Numbered from the stretch's first letter, positions 21,483-32,161 are shown. The stretch: 64,000 nucleotides of DNA from Fistulifera solaris (GCA_030295235.1 AP026155.1:558001-622000); one strand, 5' to 3'. Made by a program: numbers and translations. Notes: generated by a model from the sequence alone, not told the origin.

Positions 21483-22403
21483 ATGAAAGCTTACACAACT
21501 TTCCTCCTGTTGTTGGCTTGCGAGCCTTCGCTAGCATTCTCTCTTCAAGCTTCCCAACGTGATGTTTCACGGACTGCGCTCTTTTCTACCCCCGGCATGG
21601 GTGAACGTGTCATGGAAAACTTGAATCTTCAACCACCGATGAGCCCCGCTGCTGGTGGTCTGGCCGCCCCTGGAATGCCCTCCGCTCCCGAACGCGTCAA
21701 TCAAGGCCCCATGAATGGCAACACTTCCTGGGACATGGCTACACCCGTTTTAATTCAAGGAAATTCGCTTCGCACATGGTCCTTTGATCAAAATGTCAAG
21801 AGAGTACAGCTACTGATGAGGACCGGAGGTCGACCCATGCATTCGAACGTTGAATTGTGGCACGGTCCGGACAATACTCCACAGAAAATAGGCTTGTACG
21901 TGGAAGATGGAAACGAACGACCTATGAATGCTGTCATTGAATTGCCCAAAGGACCCAACAGTGTCGCCGTATTCAACACGGGTAACTTGGAATTCCCACT
22001 TTCGGCCGGTGTACAACCCGGTTCCGAGGAGCCTATGGATATTTCGGTACTGAAAACCGCCCGCACCATACAAGGAGGTGCTCTGCATACCTACCCCTTT
22101 GACGCGACGGTACAAAGCGTTCAAATTTTGCTCAGAACCGAAGGACGACCGCTGAATGCACGAATTGAGTTGTTACAAGGTCCCAACAACAACAAGCAAG
22201 TCATGGAAGTATACACGGAAGATGGCTACGATCGACCATTTTATGTGGTGATTGCCACACCCGGCAGCGGCAACGTCATTCGTTTGTTGAACACGGCTCC
22301 GCTTGAATTTCCTCTCACGGCGTCTGTCGAACCCTTGGAAGTGGCCACCACGTTCGATGCCATGTCGGATGGTCGCACCTTCAACGATATCAACATTTAT
22401 TGA
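21483..22403 (+). CDS. Plastid-targeted two-repeat protein, paralog C
   Basis: 306 residues, intact, intronless. Signal peptide MKAYTTFLLLLACEPSLAF with an A/F plastid-type site. A Met/Pro-rich linker (residues about 35-75) is longer than in A and B. Unit 1 runs from VLIQGNSLRTWSFDQ through RTGGRPMHSNVELWHGPDN to GNLEFPLSAG; unit 2 from [19 protein letters not shown] through [19 protein letters not shown] to APLEFPLTASVEP. The [11 protein letters not shown] segment of unit 2 is identical in all three paralogs, suggesting strong constraint. Same unknown function as A and B. Confidence 0.8.
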   Translation: MKAYTTFLLLLACEPSLAFSLQASQRDVSRTALFSTPGMGERVMENLNLQPPMSPAAGGLAAPGMPSAPERVNQGPMNGNTSWDMATPVLIQGNSLRTWSFDQNVKRVQLLMRTGGRPMHSNVELWHGPDNTPQKIGLYVEDGNERPMNAVIELPKGPNSVAVFNTGNLEFPLSAGVQPGSEEPMDISVLKTARTIQGGALHTYPFDATVQSVQILLRTEGRPLNARIELLQGPNNNKQVMEVYTEDGYDRPFYVVIATPGSGNVIRLLNTAPLEFPLTASVEPLEVATTFDAMSDGRTFNDINIY

Positions 22404-23204
22404 TTAGACACTGATCTCGCGATCCAACTGATCTCGGGTGCTGCAAATACACACGCGCGCAATTTTAAAGTTACAACGATAAAATACAGCTTTCATCAAC
22501 GCACTTGAAAACTATCGTATTATAATTTCTAGTTATTGTCGTGGACGCCTTTCCTCCAAAACCTGTATCATTTCCTCTCATGAAACGTATCAATATGCAC
22601 CGAAATAAAGTTTTGATATCGTTTTGCTAGTTCCATTGCTTGTTTGCTCGCAATAGCCATAATCTTGTTTTGTTGTTTTGTAAGAGAATCGAGCTCTTCC
22701 TAGTCTTTTGCGTTTTACGCGATTTAAGGTTAGGGGTTACGAGAGGTGAGCGCCAAATTTACGGTGGAGCAGGTCGTTACGGTTCTCCGTGATTCATTTG
22801 AAAACGGAAGAATTATGCTCCCCTCATATCGTAAAACGTAATCCATTTGATACACTGTCTTTCAGTGGGCGTCACGGCTAACCGTATACGTCCCTGTAAG
22901 ACTACTGGATACAATTGTGTACCGCAGTCGGGTTCAAAAGCCCTTCGTCTTCTTGCCACTTCCCAATCATCGTAAACAGCCGGCGGCAAACGTCGCCTAG
23001 AGCCTAGAGAGAATTGATTACGTTGCGGAAAACGATCAAGGAGTTACCAGTAGTATTATTGGCTCCTACGTTGTTCATTGCTGAATTCATCTAAGAGAGA
23101 TCTCCTCTCGCTACTTTGTTTATTTCTTTCGCTTCATATTTTGTTTTAGAAGTCGACAGAGACGTTGTGCGCTGTCATAGAAATAATTTTACAAAGAAAG
23201 CATC
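22404..23204. other. Intergenic region
   Basis: About 800 bp between paralog C and the UBE2Q-like gene; no supported gene or repeat. Confidence 0.5.
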
Positions 23205-24274
23205 ATGAGCAACAACAAAAATAACTCCGCAGGTGACTCTTCCTCGAAACAGCCCACCGTATTCGTCGAAGTCGATCCTACCGTCGATGACGAAGACGCC
23301 GCAGTCATTTCGGGTCCTACAATATCGTCAGCTTCTGCAGAAGACTCACCGACGCAAATTCCTCCCGAGCCCGTCGATAAATGCAACGAGGAAGTGGAAG
23401 AAGACGACGAGTACGAATATGAATACGAAGAAGACGAAGATGCTCCCTTTTCAGGATTCCTTGTTAATGATTCTTCGAATATGTTCACTCATACCGAGTC
23501 CTCAAAAGCTGCGGATAATACGACAGACGCCGCTCCAGAGGGCAAAACCCCGCCACCATTCGGGACGATGAAGAATCATCATCGACGGCGGCCCCGAAAC
23601 AAAAATGGCGACAACCCAGTCAGGAAGCCGTCAGCATGTCGATGCGGGCCGAACAAGAAACGACGGGAGGGAAACGACGACTGGCGCAAGACTTGTATCG
23701 GATCATGAATCAAGACACGTCCGAGGCCGGATTCTCGCTCCACCCCACGGCGGAGGATTCTATGAAACACTGGACGATTGAATTGTTTCAATTTGATCCG
23801 GACAGTAATCTTGCAAAAGATATGAAAGTCTTGGGAATTGATCACATTGAACTCGAAATGACTTTTCCGGATCAATATCCGTTCGAGCCCCCGTTTGTAC
23901 GAGTAGTCAAGCCGCGGTTCAAACGCCAAACAGGGTTTGTCATGAGTGGGGCACTGTGTATGGAATTGCTCACAAAAGATGGCTGGAATCCGGTCAACGA
24001 TATTGAGTCCGTCATTGTATCGATTCGTTCTCTGTTGGTAGTCGGCGACGGCCGTCTCGAAGCCGCCTATAATCTGAGCGATACCCGTTATCAAGAGCTT
24101 CTCGCCGCCGCAACCGAGGTGAAACCAGCTTCGAAGCGTCCCCGGACCGAATCTTCAAAGAATGCCGGCGGTGCGTACACGACCGCCGAAGCGGAAGCCG
24201 CTTATACTCATTTAAGTGACTATCACAAGAAGAAAGGTTGGGATTCCTCGGGATGGTGGGCCCGTAAAGGCTAA
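23205..24274 (+). CDS. UBE2Q-like ubiquitin-conjugating enzyme
   Basis: About 356 residues. The N-terminal ~110 residues are acidic and disordered (EEVEEDDEYEYEYEEDED). The C-terminal half is a UBC domain: HWTIELFQFDPDSNL, IELEMTFPDQYPFEPPFVRVV, and MSGALCMELLTKDGWNPV, where Cys is the expected active-site residue of the UBE2Q type. It ends with a DYHKKKGWDSSGWWARKG tail. The frame changes at the C run 23548-23551; one extra C gives GKTPATIRDDEESSSTAAP and joins both halves. Role: transfer of ubiquitin from E1 to substrates or E3; UBE2Q family members lack a classical HPN motif. Confidence 0.85.
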
Positions 24275-24529
24275 GCCACTTTTTGCTCGAATGCTGTCAG
24301 TACAGCTTTCTCTGCATTTCTCTCTCTCTCATTCTTACAATTAGAATTCGCGGACGAAATACGTTCGTGATTACATGTCTAAAATTTTTACAGTCTCAAA
24401 GATTTCTCTTTTACTCTTTCCTTTTGTAGTTTGGTGGATGAAAAGATGCATAGAATGCTCTATGAAACGAAGGTTGTTGATTGTGGCGCAAAAGCGATAT
24501 TTTTATATTTTTGTGCTTAGTTGTAAACG
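24275..24529. other. Short convergent intergenic region
   Basis: About 255 bp between the 3' ends of the UBE2Q-like and nickel-transporter genes; nothing recognisable. Confidence 0.5.
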
Positions 24530-25522
24530 TTATGCCACAGCCAAGTAGCACCAAACCGCACCAATCACCATGGCCAGAATCGATGAAACGAAGCTTAACT
24601 TTTGCGGAATATCCGGTCGATCCAATACTTGACCCGCTTTCCGCGTTCCTTCACCAATCAGTGTCGTCGCCAACGCCATGGTTGTCATCGTCCCAATCGC
24701 GTAGGCGGAAAGAAAGGCCAAACTCCCACCCCACGTGGCCACCGCCACGGCGGGGGCCAACGACGGTGCCCCATCCCACGAAAAGCCGTGCAGTATTCCG
24801 TTGAATAATACGGCTCGTTTTTGCGTCGAATGTTTCGATGCCACTTCATCGACGACCGCCGCCGATAGTGATTGAGAAGCCCCCATCGTGGTGGTCAAAT
24901 CCTGTTCCCATTCTCGAGCTTCGCGGATGCCCATGACACCAATGACGATCAAAGAAAGACCTACGGCAATTTCTGTCACGTGCGAAGCACCCGCCAATAC
25001 CTTTGCATGCCTTTCATATTTTGCACCGTCGATTTGAGTCCAAAGGCCGTCAATCCCAACACGGTGGCCGACAATCCGTGTCCCATCCCCCAAAGTGCTC
25101 CAACCCGAACGGCACGGTACCATCGCTGTCCACAACAACGCGGCAGCAGTGCGGCCAAATGATCAGGACCTGGCAAAAGAAAGAAAAAAGTGTGAGTCGA
25201 AAGTATCGAAGAGTTTTATGTGTTTTGTCACTCCCCCCCCCAAAAAAAAAAAGAAACAAAAATGGTACGCACCGGCAATCGCATGAAGACCACCGGCAAA
25301 GAGTCCTCCCGTAATAGCTCCGGCAATCGCACCGATGCCGACAGTAGGCGTCGCTTGCAGTGATGATGATGATGTTGTTGTTGTTGTTGTTGTTGTTAAT
25401 GTCGGTTTTACTGGCCGTAGTGCGATTGATTTGTGGGCCGTGAAACTTACTACGCCGTGGAGTTGACACAGTCCGACCAGAACGACGAGTAAAAGAGGAT
25501 GGCAACATATAGTCCGTCTCAT
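24530..25522 (-). CDS. Plastid high-affinity nickel/cobalt-type transporter (UreH/NiCoT-like)
   Basis: Two exons (25522-25273 and 25169-24530); the 103-bp intron starts GTGCGT. The N-terminus (MRRTICCHPLLLVVLVGLCQ...VVSF) is a signal peptide with a plastid-type S-F site, followed by a Thr/Ser tract from a (TTG)n microsatellite. The core contains GGLHAIAGPDHLAALLP across the splice junction, a His-rich metal motif like that of plant chloroplast high-affinity nickel-transport proteins, then GALWGMGHGLSATVLGL and about six membrane helices ending WCYLAVA. One missing A in the run at 25002-25004 restores MQKVLAGASHVTE. Likely a plastid-envelope metal transporter; ion specificity is not shown. Confidence 0.78.
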
Positions 25523-25661
25523 TTCTTCTTTTTTCTTCTTTTTTGTTTGCTTGCTATTTAACTCTCAAAATTTAGTTGGCCGTAAGCAGCGAGATGGGAT
25601 CGCGCTTTGCTGACACGGATGTTATAAGAATAGTAAAAAAAATGAAATAAATAAAAAGTCT

Positions 25662-25940
25662 TTACGGAGTAGAAATGAAGTTGTTTGACTCTCCTTCAAC
25701 TTTAACTTTTTGTTGTGGTTTTTCTCGACTGTCGTAGGTGCGTGTCGGTGGCTTTGTCATCGCCCCTTTTTGGGAAAGCAGCGGAGAACCATCCTTTCGC
25801 ATTGAGTACCGCCAAAGCGAGAAAGGTAACCCTCGGTACATTCTGTTATATAGTCCGTGACTCCCTGTAGGAGAAAAATGTTTGAGAAAACCATACAAAG
25901 CTGTAGGCGGGATCACCCTGAACTGGTACCGTACCGACAT
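25662..25940 (-). CDS. Possible small hypothetical protein
   Basis: An open frame from ATG 25940 (MSVRYQFRVIPPTALYGF) to 25662, about 92 residues, basic and Tyr/Arg-rich, with no recognised domain. An in-frame ATG at 25985 is also possible. It lies about 140 bp upstream of the nickel-transporter gene on the same strand. Composition is compatible with a small organelle protein, but there is no firm evidence that it is expressed. Confidence 0.3.
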   Translation of the reverse strand: MSVRYQFRVIPPTALYGFLKHFSPTGSHGLYNRMYRGLPFSLWRYSMRKDGSPLLSQKGAMTKPPTRTYDSREKPQQKVKVEGESNNFISTP

Positions 25941-26227
25941 TTTGAAACTTCCACGGGGAGGAAACAATTGCTGTTTATTCTTCATTCTTCGAAATGCATT
26001 TCAGTCGGCTCCATCATGATCCATGATAGATGCGACTTACTTTCATTCAACTTCGTCATTATTTATGCTTCAGTTCGTATCGAGCATCGAGGAAACGATT
26101 CTGAGAATGAATAACACAACATATTTTGTCAACAGAGCAAGATAATCATCATCGTAGCGGCAAAAGTCATCAATTCAATTCACTCTCTGTCTCGTTGCGA
26201 CCATTGCGTGGCTGACACTGGATCATC

Positions 26228-26659
26228 ATGTCGAGCAATCATGCTGGAAGTATATCTTCGACAAATGAAGATAATGTCTCCGCGAAAGACGATGCTAACT
26301 GGACGACGACAGTTGTGTTGCAAACGCTAGTCTTGTTTTTCGTCACGGGCTTGGCCGAAATTGGGGGCGGATGGTTGGTTTGGAAATGCATCCGCGACCA
26401 TCGTCCCTGGTGGTGGGGTGTCGTCGGAAGCTTTATTTTGATTCTCTATGGCTTCTTGCCCACACTGCAACCCGTCGTTGACTCGTTTGGTCGTATTTAT
26501 GCGGTCTACGGTGGATTCTTTATTGCTCTTTCCTTGCTGTGGGGATGGGGACTGGACGGGGATCGTCCGGATGTAGGTGATTTGGTGGGTAGTTTGGTGG
26601 CATTGATCGGTGTGTTGTTGATGCTGTTCTGGCCCTTCCGGGAAACGGAGACAAGATAG
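26228..26659 (+). CDS. YnfA/UPF0060 family membrane protein
   Basis: 143 residues. After a polar N-terminal extension of ~28 residues the text matches the bacterial UPF0060 (YnfA) family: GLAEIGGGWLVWKCIRDHRPWWW, LYGFLPTLQPVVDSFGRIYA, YGGFFIALSLLWGWGLDGDRPD, DLVGSLVALIGVLLMLFWPF, forming four helices. These small proteins are related to small multidrug-resistance exporters; a transport role is inference. The family is mainly bacterial, so an ancient lateral origin is plausible. The N-terminal extension lacks a clear targeting pattern. Intact, no intron. Confidence 0.9.
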   Translation: MSSNHAGSISSTNEDNVSAKDDANWTTTVVLQTLVLFFVTGLAEIGGGWLVWKCIRDHRPWWWGVVGSFILILYGFLPTLQPVVDSFGRIYAVYGGFFIALSLLWGWGLDGDRPDVGDLVGSLVALIGVLLMLFWPFRETETR

Positions 26660-26700
26660 GGATTCGTGTTTGGATGAATGAGTGATAATCGGTAGGAATA

Positions 26701-26736
26701 CTTCACTTCACTTCACTTCACTTCACTTCACTTCAC
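26701..26736. repeat. (CTTCA)n microsatellite
   Basis: Seven tandem copies of CTTCA just 3' of the YnfA-like gene; length-variable simple repeat. Confidence 0.9.
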
Positions 26737-27342
26737 GGAATCAGTCATTCTGCAATGTTTTTAGCGAGCACTTTTTATTGCATGTGTAAATGCGGTTGAT
26801 GACTTTGGAGTAAGTGTTAGTTTTGAAAGACCCTACAAGTGTTAAAATATTAGTTGTCTCATTGCTTTATTAATCGTCGCTCTGGTACAGCTGTTTGCTT
26901 CCGGTCACTGACCTATGTAACTTTCGTAGAAAATGTACCGGATCGTACAAAATCTACGTGCCATTTTCGCGTAGGAGCTAAGTCTACTTCACGAAAAACT
27001 ATGATTTGACTGAAAAAGCATCTTTTTCAGAAAATAAATTTGATCATACTGATACTAATCATTTTTGACAGCAATTTCTTGTCATCAATTCTTTTTAAAC
27101 CTACCTTTTTTTGAACAAATGGTCGGTTTCATTTCAGTCCCGGGTCAGTCACGCATCGTCACACGACCGACAGGCACGCACCGTTTCGCGCAAAATCTCG
27201 CTCCCTTCTTGCAACTTGCAACATGCCCTCATTACCATTCTTGTTCATGTTGCTGCATCTTAAAGCGAATTTCTTGATAAAGTAAGTTGAAATTACATGA
27301 AATTAGTACTCTGCCATGAGCGCTGAAGCGATCCAGCGCTGT
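26737..27342. other. Intergenic region
   Basis: About 600 bp with no supported gene; contains AT-rich stretches and a few short non-coding open frames. Confidence 0.5.
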
Positions 27343-27808
27343 TTAGTCTGTTTCATCCTCTATTTCGCCCTCTGACGGCAACTTGTCCATATCGTCACTT
27401 CCGTCTTCATCATCGATTTCATGATTGGAATGGCTTTCTTCAACAATGATCGTGTCAATTTTGTTGAACCAAGCTCTCTTTGAGTGCTGGGTGATGATCT
27501 TTCAAGGTCTGAAGGAAATGCTCTCCACAAATCCATTTGTCTTGATAGCCCGCGAGGGTCATCACTGCACACAAACGTGTGCCAATTTTCACCGACAGTT
27601 TTGAGAACCGAAATGTTGCGAGTCAGGCACGATATATATACCAATCGACGCTAAATAAAAAAAGGAACAATATGTGTGTTGATCGTGCCTGACTAAAGCA
27701 GTCTGCAAGTGTTATTAGCAATGTAATGATAGGATCGGCATTCTCGAAAACAACACGAGATTTGTCGCGATAGGAGTAGGGCGGTGGAGTAGTCGGACCG
27801 TGACTCAA
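27343..27808 (-). pseudogene. Coding-like remnant of an unrecognised gene, interrupted by an inverted-repeat element
   Basis: Two stretches read like protein in consistent direction: one toward the 5' side (PPYSYRDKSRVVFENADPII) and one toward the 3' side (QDKWICGEHFLQTLKDHHPA), followed by an acidic tail ending at 27343 (DEDGSDDMDKLPSEGEIEDE). Between them sits the 74-bp inverted-repeat element 27621-27694. There is also a frame change near 27455. I cannot name the family; no start is certain. It may be a decayed gene or a gene in which the element acts as an odd insertion. Confidence 0.35.
27621..27694. repeat. 74-bp element with 13-bp perfect inverted ends
   Basis: Left end AGTCAGGCACGAT (27621-27633), right end ATCGTGCCTGACT (27682-27694), exact reverse complements around an AT-rich centre. 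Unlike the 64-bp element it has no second copy here. No target-site duplication is clear. Confidence 0.55.
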
Positions 27809-27918
27809 CTCCGTTGTGGTAGGCTTCTGCGGAGCCTACATGAAGTCTGGGCCATTGTGCAAACAGCTGTACGGTCTCTCCTTTTCAGCCGCGACGGCGG
27901 ACAGGGAACGGCGAACGG

Positions 27919-27982
27919 CGTTAAAATTCTGCCTCGTCGTAGACGCTAAGTAGAATCTTGTACTGGGAGGCAGAATTTTAAC
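27919..27982. repeat. MITE-like inverted-repeat element, copy 2
   Basis: 64 bp with perfect 16-bp terminal inverted repeats (GTTAAAATTCTGCCTC / GAGGCAGAATTTTAAC). Same orientation as copy 1 at 1599-1660 and nearly identical, including the centre (GTCGTAGACGCTA) and the flank GTCCTT. Confidence 0.65.
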
Positions 27983-28317
27983 GTCCTTCCGAGCTATGAC
28001 TATGACGAAGCTGTGCTATGCAGACGTGCAGACCCGCACAGACGCCAGACCCGCAAGTTAGCCAGCCGTCGGGCACGAATCTCCCAGATTCGGCTGACAA
28101 GGCAGTGGAACGATTGAAAGTACTCAATGAGAAATTTAGCAACTCAAAACATCACAGCGAAAGAAAATGAGAGATCATTGCCGAGTAAGGCGTCATCCGG
28201 CCACCGTACTTTGTAGAAATGCATCATTCGTTTCTCAAATAATACTCATCTCACCACAAGTGACATTTTGCACAAATAGATTCCTCATTCATCTATCTAT
28301 CTAACAACAAGCCGAGC
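27983..28317. other. Intergenic region upstream of the chromate transporter
   Basis: About 335 bp. The text CAGACCCGCA occurs twice (about 28028 and 28042-28051), a short direct repeat. No gene. Confidence 0.45.
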
Positions 28318-30186
28318 ATGACCAAAGACATGTCGCCACAAGAAGAAAAAGACCGAAGAATACGATAAAAAAGACAACGCGGCCGTCGAAGATGTCGAAC
28401 TCGCCGAAACGGAGGACGGATCTGGCGACAAACAGGAAGAAAGCGACGACAAGAGAATCCGCATGAAGGTTGCCGCCGACGCTCCCTGGAGAGATCGTAT
28501 GTGGGAAGTCTTTACGACATTTTGGCCCCTCGGTTTTATTGCGTTTGGTGGTCCACAAGCGCACGTGGCCATTTTACGTGATCATTTGGTGATTCAGCGC
28601 GATTGGTTGGACGAAGAACAGTTTACGGAACTGTTTGCGATCGGGCAGGTAAGTGATGTATTCGTGTCTGTGTAATATGCAAGGGGATACAAGCGTGTGC
28701 TGACTTTTCCGATCGTTGCTTGCAACGAACAAAGGGTCTGCCAGGTCCGACGAGTACACAGCTGGTCATTTCGACGGCACTCAGTCGTGCCGGTCCTTTG
28801 GGAGGACTCATGGCGTTGTTATTATGGAATCTACCGGGTCTCGTGGTACTCACATTGTGCGGGGTACTCATTGATGCGGTAAGTAGGAGGAGTTTGTTGG
28901 CTCGGTCGCGTTTTGAGAGGCAACTCACACCTACCTTTTGTTTCACAGTACATTGACCCCAATAACCCTCCCTGGTATCTCATTGGTCTTCCTCCTGCTG
29001 CCATCAGTCTCGTTTTCAAGGCTTTCTACGGTTTTGCTGTGAAGCTTGACACTTTGGGTATTATCTTGGTACGTAAATGCACCTGGTCTGGCATCTTTGT
29101 CTTTTGTATCCCATCTGACTCTCTTCACAGGCCCTTTTCTCCTCATGCGTTGCCATTTTGATCAACAACGACGATGATATTAAAGCAAGCAGCAGTCAAT
29201 GGGTCTTTCCTACTTGCCTTGCGCTGGGTGGGCTCATCACGTGGATCGATTCCAAGCGTGAAAAGCCATTCTCCGATTACGGCAGCCCATCGAAAGGTTG
29301 GGATCGTGATACTGACGAAACATTCAAAAGAATTGGCATTCCATTATGGGCTGGGGCTCTCATCTTTGTTGTCTATATCGGAGTTCTCGTAATGGCAATC
29401 GTTTTGGCCGACGTGGCTAAGGTTGAGAATGAATATTTGGAGATTTTCGAAATTATGTACCGTATTGGTAGTATCATCTTTGGTGGAGGTCAGGTGGTAC
29501 TTCCGATGCTTCAAGATGAAGTTGTTCCTGCTTGGATGACGAATAGTCAATTTTTGCAAGGTTTGGGTATTGCTCAGTCCATGCCGGGTCCTTTGTTCAA
29601 CTTCTCAGCGTACTTGGGCGCTGTTTATCAAGGTGTTCCTGGAGCTCTCGTTGCTTTTGTTGGTCTGTTTGGACCAGGTGTCATTCTTATTTTTGCATTC
29701 TGTCCGTTCTGGTACGTTTTATGGATTTGATATTGATATTCACAGCTTGAACGTGGCACTCACTTTATCAATCTCAGGGCCCGACTTCGTCACAACCAAG
29801 ATTTCAAAGCCATTCTCAAGGGTCTCAATTCGACTGCCATTGGTCTTGTCGGCGCTGCTTGTATAATTCTTTGGGAATCTGCTATTTCGGGATCAGCCGA
29901 TGCCATTGTATTTTCGATCGCCTTCACTCTGGCCGTAGTCTTTAACGTCCAGGCTCCGCTTTGCATCCTCGTGGGTGGAATCGTCGGAGCCCTAATGCAC
30001 CTGGACGCTCTTGATCTAGGCCAGCGTGCCTATTGCGTTGATTCCGGCTTTGTCGTCCCGCCCCCGAGAATGAATTGTGAATCCCTAATACCGCGCCCTC
30101 GTTGTAGTGAGGATGATACGACGGTATTGATGTATGTGATCGCGACAGAACTAATTGGGCTGAGGAACAAAATGAAACATGTATAG
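28318..30186 (+). CDS. Chromate ion transporter family protein (CHR), two-domain
   Basis: Five exons: 28318-28648, 28735-28878, 28949-29068, 29131-29711, 29778-30186; GT-AG introns of 62-86 bp. Two homologous CHR halves are visible: FGGPQAHVAILRDHLVIQ...W, GLPGPTSTQL in the first; FGGGQVVLPMLQDEVVPAW, SMPGPLFNFSAYLG in the second. The start ATG 28318 (MTKDMSPQEEKD) leads in frame to an acidic N-terminus if one C at 28353-28354 is surplus; as written the frame stops early. Family role: transport of chromate/sulfate-like anions across a membrane. The last ~50 residues after GALMHLDALDLGQ are not recognisable and may be disturbed. Target membrane unknown. Confidence 0.82.
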
Positions 30187-30672
30187 CTGTTGCGGTGGTT
30201 CTTGTGTATGCATTACTCGTGTACTGTTTTGATGTTCTACGACAACTTGTGTTTTGTAACAATACGGAGTAACAATTGTCACCTTGGATCTAGTTTTGTA
30301 CGCTTCAATCGTCCACTCCCAGAAGTTCGTGACTGGACCGACTGTCCTAAGCTTTCGAAAAATATCGCTTAAAAGCAAACCGACGGGGAATGTTCTTTTG
30401 GCGTTAGAGTTTACAGTCTACATGGATGTGCATTTCATTACTTACAATTAATGACTCTTTCTCGGACTCTTCATTGTAAACACAGAACGCCAACTAGTCG
30501 TGTACAATTTGCACGAGCTCCGTGCGACGTGGCACAGATACACTCCGATATCTCCGCCTTCCACACGTCCGGCGCATTGGTCTCTTCTCCCACCACTTTT
30601 CCGGTGTTTTGGGTTTGAGTCGGTGTCCGTTTCCTTGTTGCTTCTGTATCTTGTCATTGTGATCGTGTCAAT
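30187..30672. other. Intergenic region
   Basis: About 485 bp between the chromate transporter and the first DUF285 gene; carries one TACGGAGTA site at 30263-30271. No gene. Confidence 0.5.
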
Positions 30673-31230
30673 ATGAAATCTAGTTTGGCTGTAGTTCTAT
30701 TTGCACCTGCGGTGCTCGCTCAAACTGAAACGGCTCCCCCGCCCGTTCTTACTGAAAATGGCTTTGACTGCTTCTTGTCAACCCCCGAACTCCGCGATGC
30801 AGTCGATGCTTACTTGGATGATCCTTCGCAAGGAACCGCGACCGTCCAAAAATACGGCTGGCCCATCGGCAACTGGTGCGTTCGAAATATTGCCGATTTC
30901 TCTTATTTGTTTGATGTAAACCGCAACCCAAAAGCTGCAACATTCAACGAAGATTTGACCGGTTGGGTGACAACCAGCGCTCGCGACATGAGTTTCATGT
31001 TTGCCGGGGCTGCCTCATTCAACGGAGACGTATCGAAGTTTCAAACTGGGCGTGTATTAAAAATGCCGGGTATGTTTGAAGATGCCATCAGCTTCAACCG
31101 GGATGTCTCGCAATGGGACGTCTTCAATGTTCGAGACTTTGAACGCATTTTCCGCGAAGCAATAGCTTTCACTGGTGATATATCCAGCTGGGATATGCGT
31201 TGCGTAGAAACAAATAGCACTCTATTTTAG
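30673..31230 (+). CDS. Secreted DUF285 (BspA-like) repeat protein, truncated paralog
   Basis: 185 residues. Signal peptide MKSSLAVVLFAPAVLAQ, then a conserved domain (GFDCFLSTPELRDAVDAYL, KYGWPIGNWCVRNIADFSYL) and BspA-like units of the type MSFMFAGAASFNGDVSKF, MFEDAISFNRDVSQWDVFNV. The protein stops at 31230 where the downstream paralog (32162-33025) has about 100 more residues; bases after the stop keep only weak likeness to it. It is therefore a shortened tandem duplicate, either a functional short form or a decaying copy. Likely exported or cell-wall associated. Confidence 0.8.
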   Translation: MKSSLAVVLFAPAVLAQTETAPPPVLTENGFDCFLSTPELRDAVDAYLDDPSQGTATVQKYGWPIGNWCVRNIADFSYLFDVNRNPKAATFNEDLTGWVTTSARDMSFMFAGAASFNGDVSKFQTGRVLKMPGMFEDAISFNRDVSQWDVFNVRDFERIFREAIAFTGDISSWDMRCVETNSTLF

Positions 31231-32161
31231 TGCTTTGTGGTTCCTGAGTCATCCTTTCTCATGGACTGGCGGTAGGAACTTGGCAGGGCGTCTTTCAGCC
31301 CACTTGACAATGCTAATGAACATATTGATAGGTAACCTTCACTTTCTATTCGGATGTCGGATGGTTTCATTCTTTCAAGACTGGCGAAATCAATGGTAAA
31401 TGAGAAAGACTAAGTTGATATGGCAGATAAAACTAGAAATACTGGAATAGACCAAAATCGAATGTCGAGCGTTAGCTCATCATTCATTACGGAGTACGGA
31501 GTACTTATTTTTGAATGACCCTTTACCCTTTGTCGAGAGCAAAAACCTTGGCGGTAATCAATATGTCGTTATCGGTTAGGGTTCGAGAGAGTGACGAAAT
31601 CGAAATGAGTGGTCGACAAACCAAGAACAAAAAAATGACGCCCATCCAGCAACGGACAAATTCGAAAAACTTCGCTTAAAGCCATCGTTTCCCTTGGAAT
31701 TCATGTAAATTTTTTGGTGACGTAATTGTTTCACTGAAGCGGGACTTTTGGCGTTGCGCACTTGTCTATAACGTGCCTGCGCGCCTGTTGTATGGATCGT
31801 CACAAAATACCTCAGTCACCCGCCGACGTGGGGGTACTCTTGTTATGACTTTTTATGTCCCGGGTTGCTCTCGAAATTTTTAAATCGTCTAAGTAAATGA
31901 ATTCGTAAGTATCTGTTTAACGGTTATGAACGGTAATACCGCAAATGAAATTTCACACTACGATTCAAATTTTGGTGTTACTGTGCTCGTGCGCAGTCGC
32001 TGACCTGTTTGTCCGTTCCGTAGGAAATCTACACAAATTTCTTGTTGGGGAAGCACTCCGAATTCCTCCCACCGTACCTCCGCATAACAACAGCGCAAGT
32101 GCATTTCATTGCCAACAGTCTTTCACACTTTTGTAGTTATCGTCTGCTGTTCCAAGTCACC
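31231..32161. other. Intergenic region between the DUF285 pair
   Basis: About 930 bp. It begins with a fading remnant of the paralog's 3' part and includes the double site TACGGAGTACGGAGTA at 31488-31503. A minor open frame at 31945 begins with a signal-like stretch but ends quickly; not called. Confidence 0.5.

Noticed and set aside
27819-27839. Small hairpin GTAGGCTTCTGCGGAGCCTAC as terminator or RNA gene
   Set aside because: A 7-bp stem is weak evidence in a eukaryotic genome and no RNA family fits.
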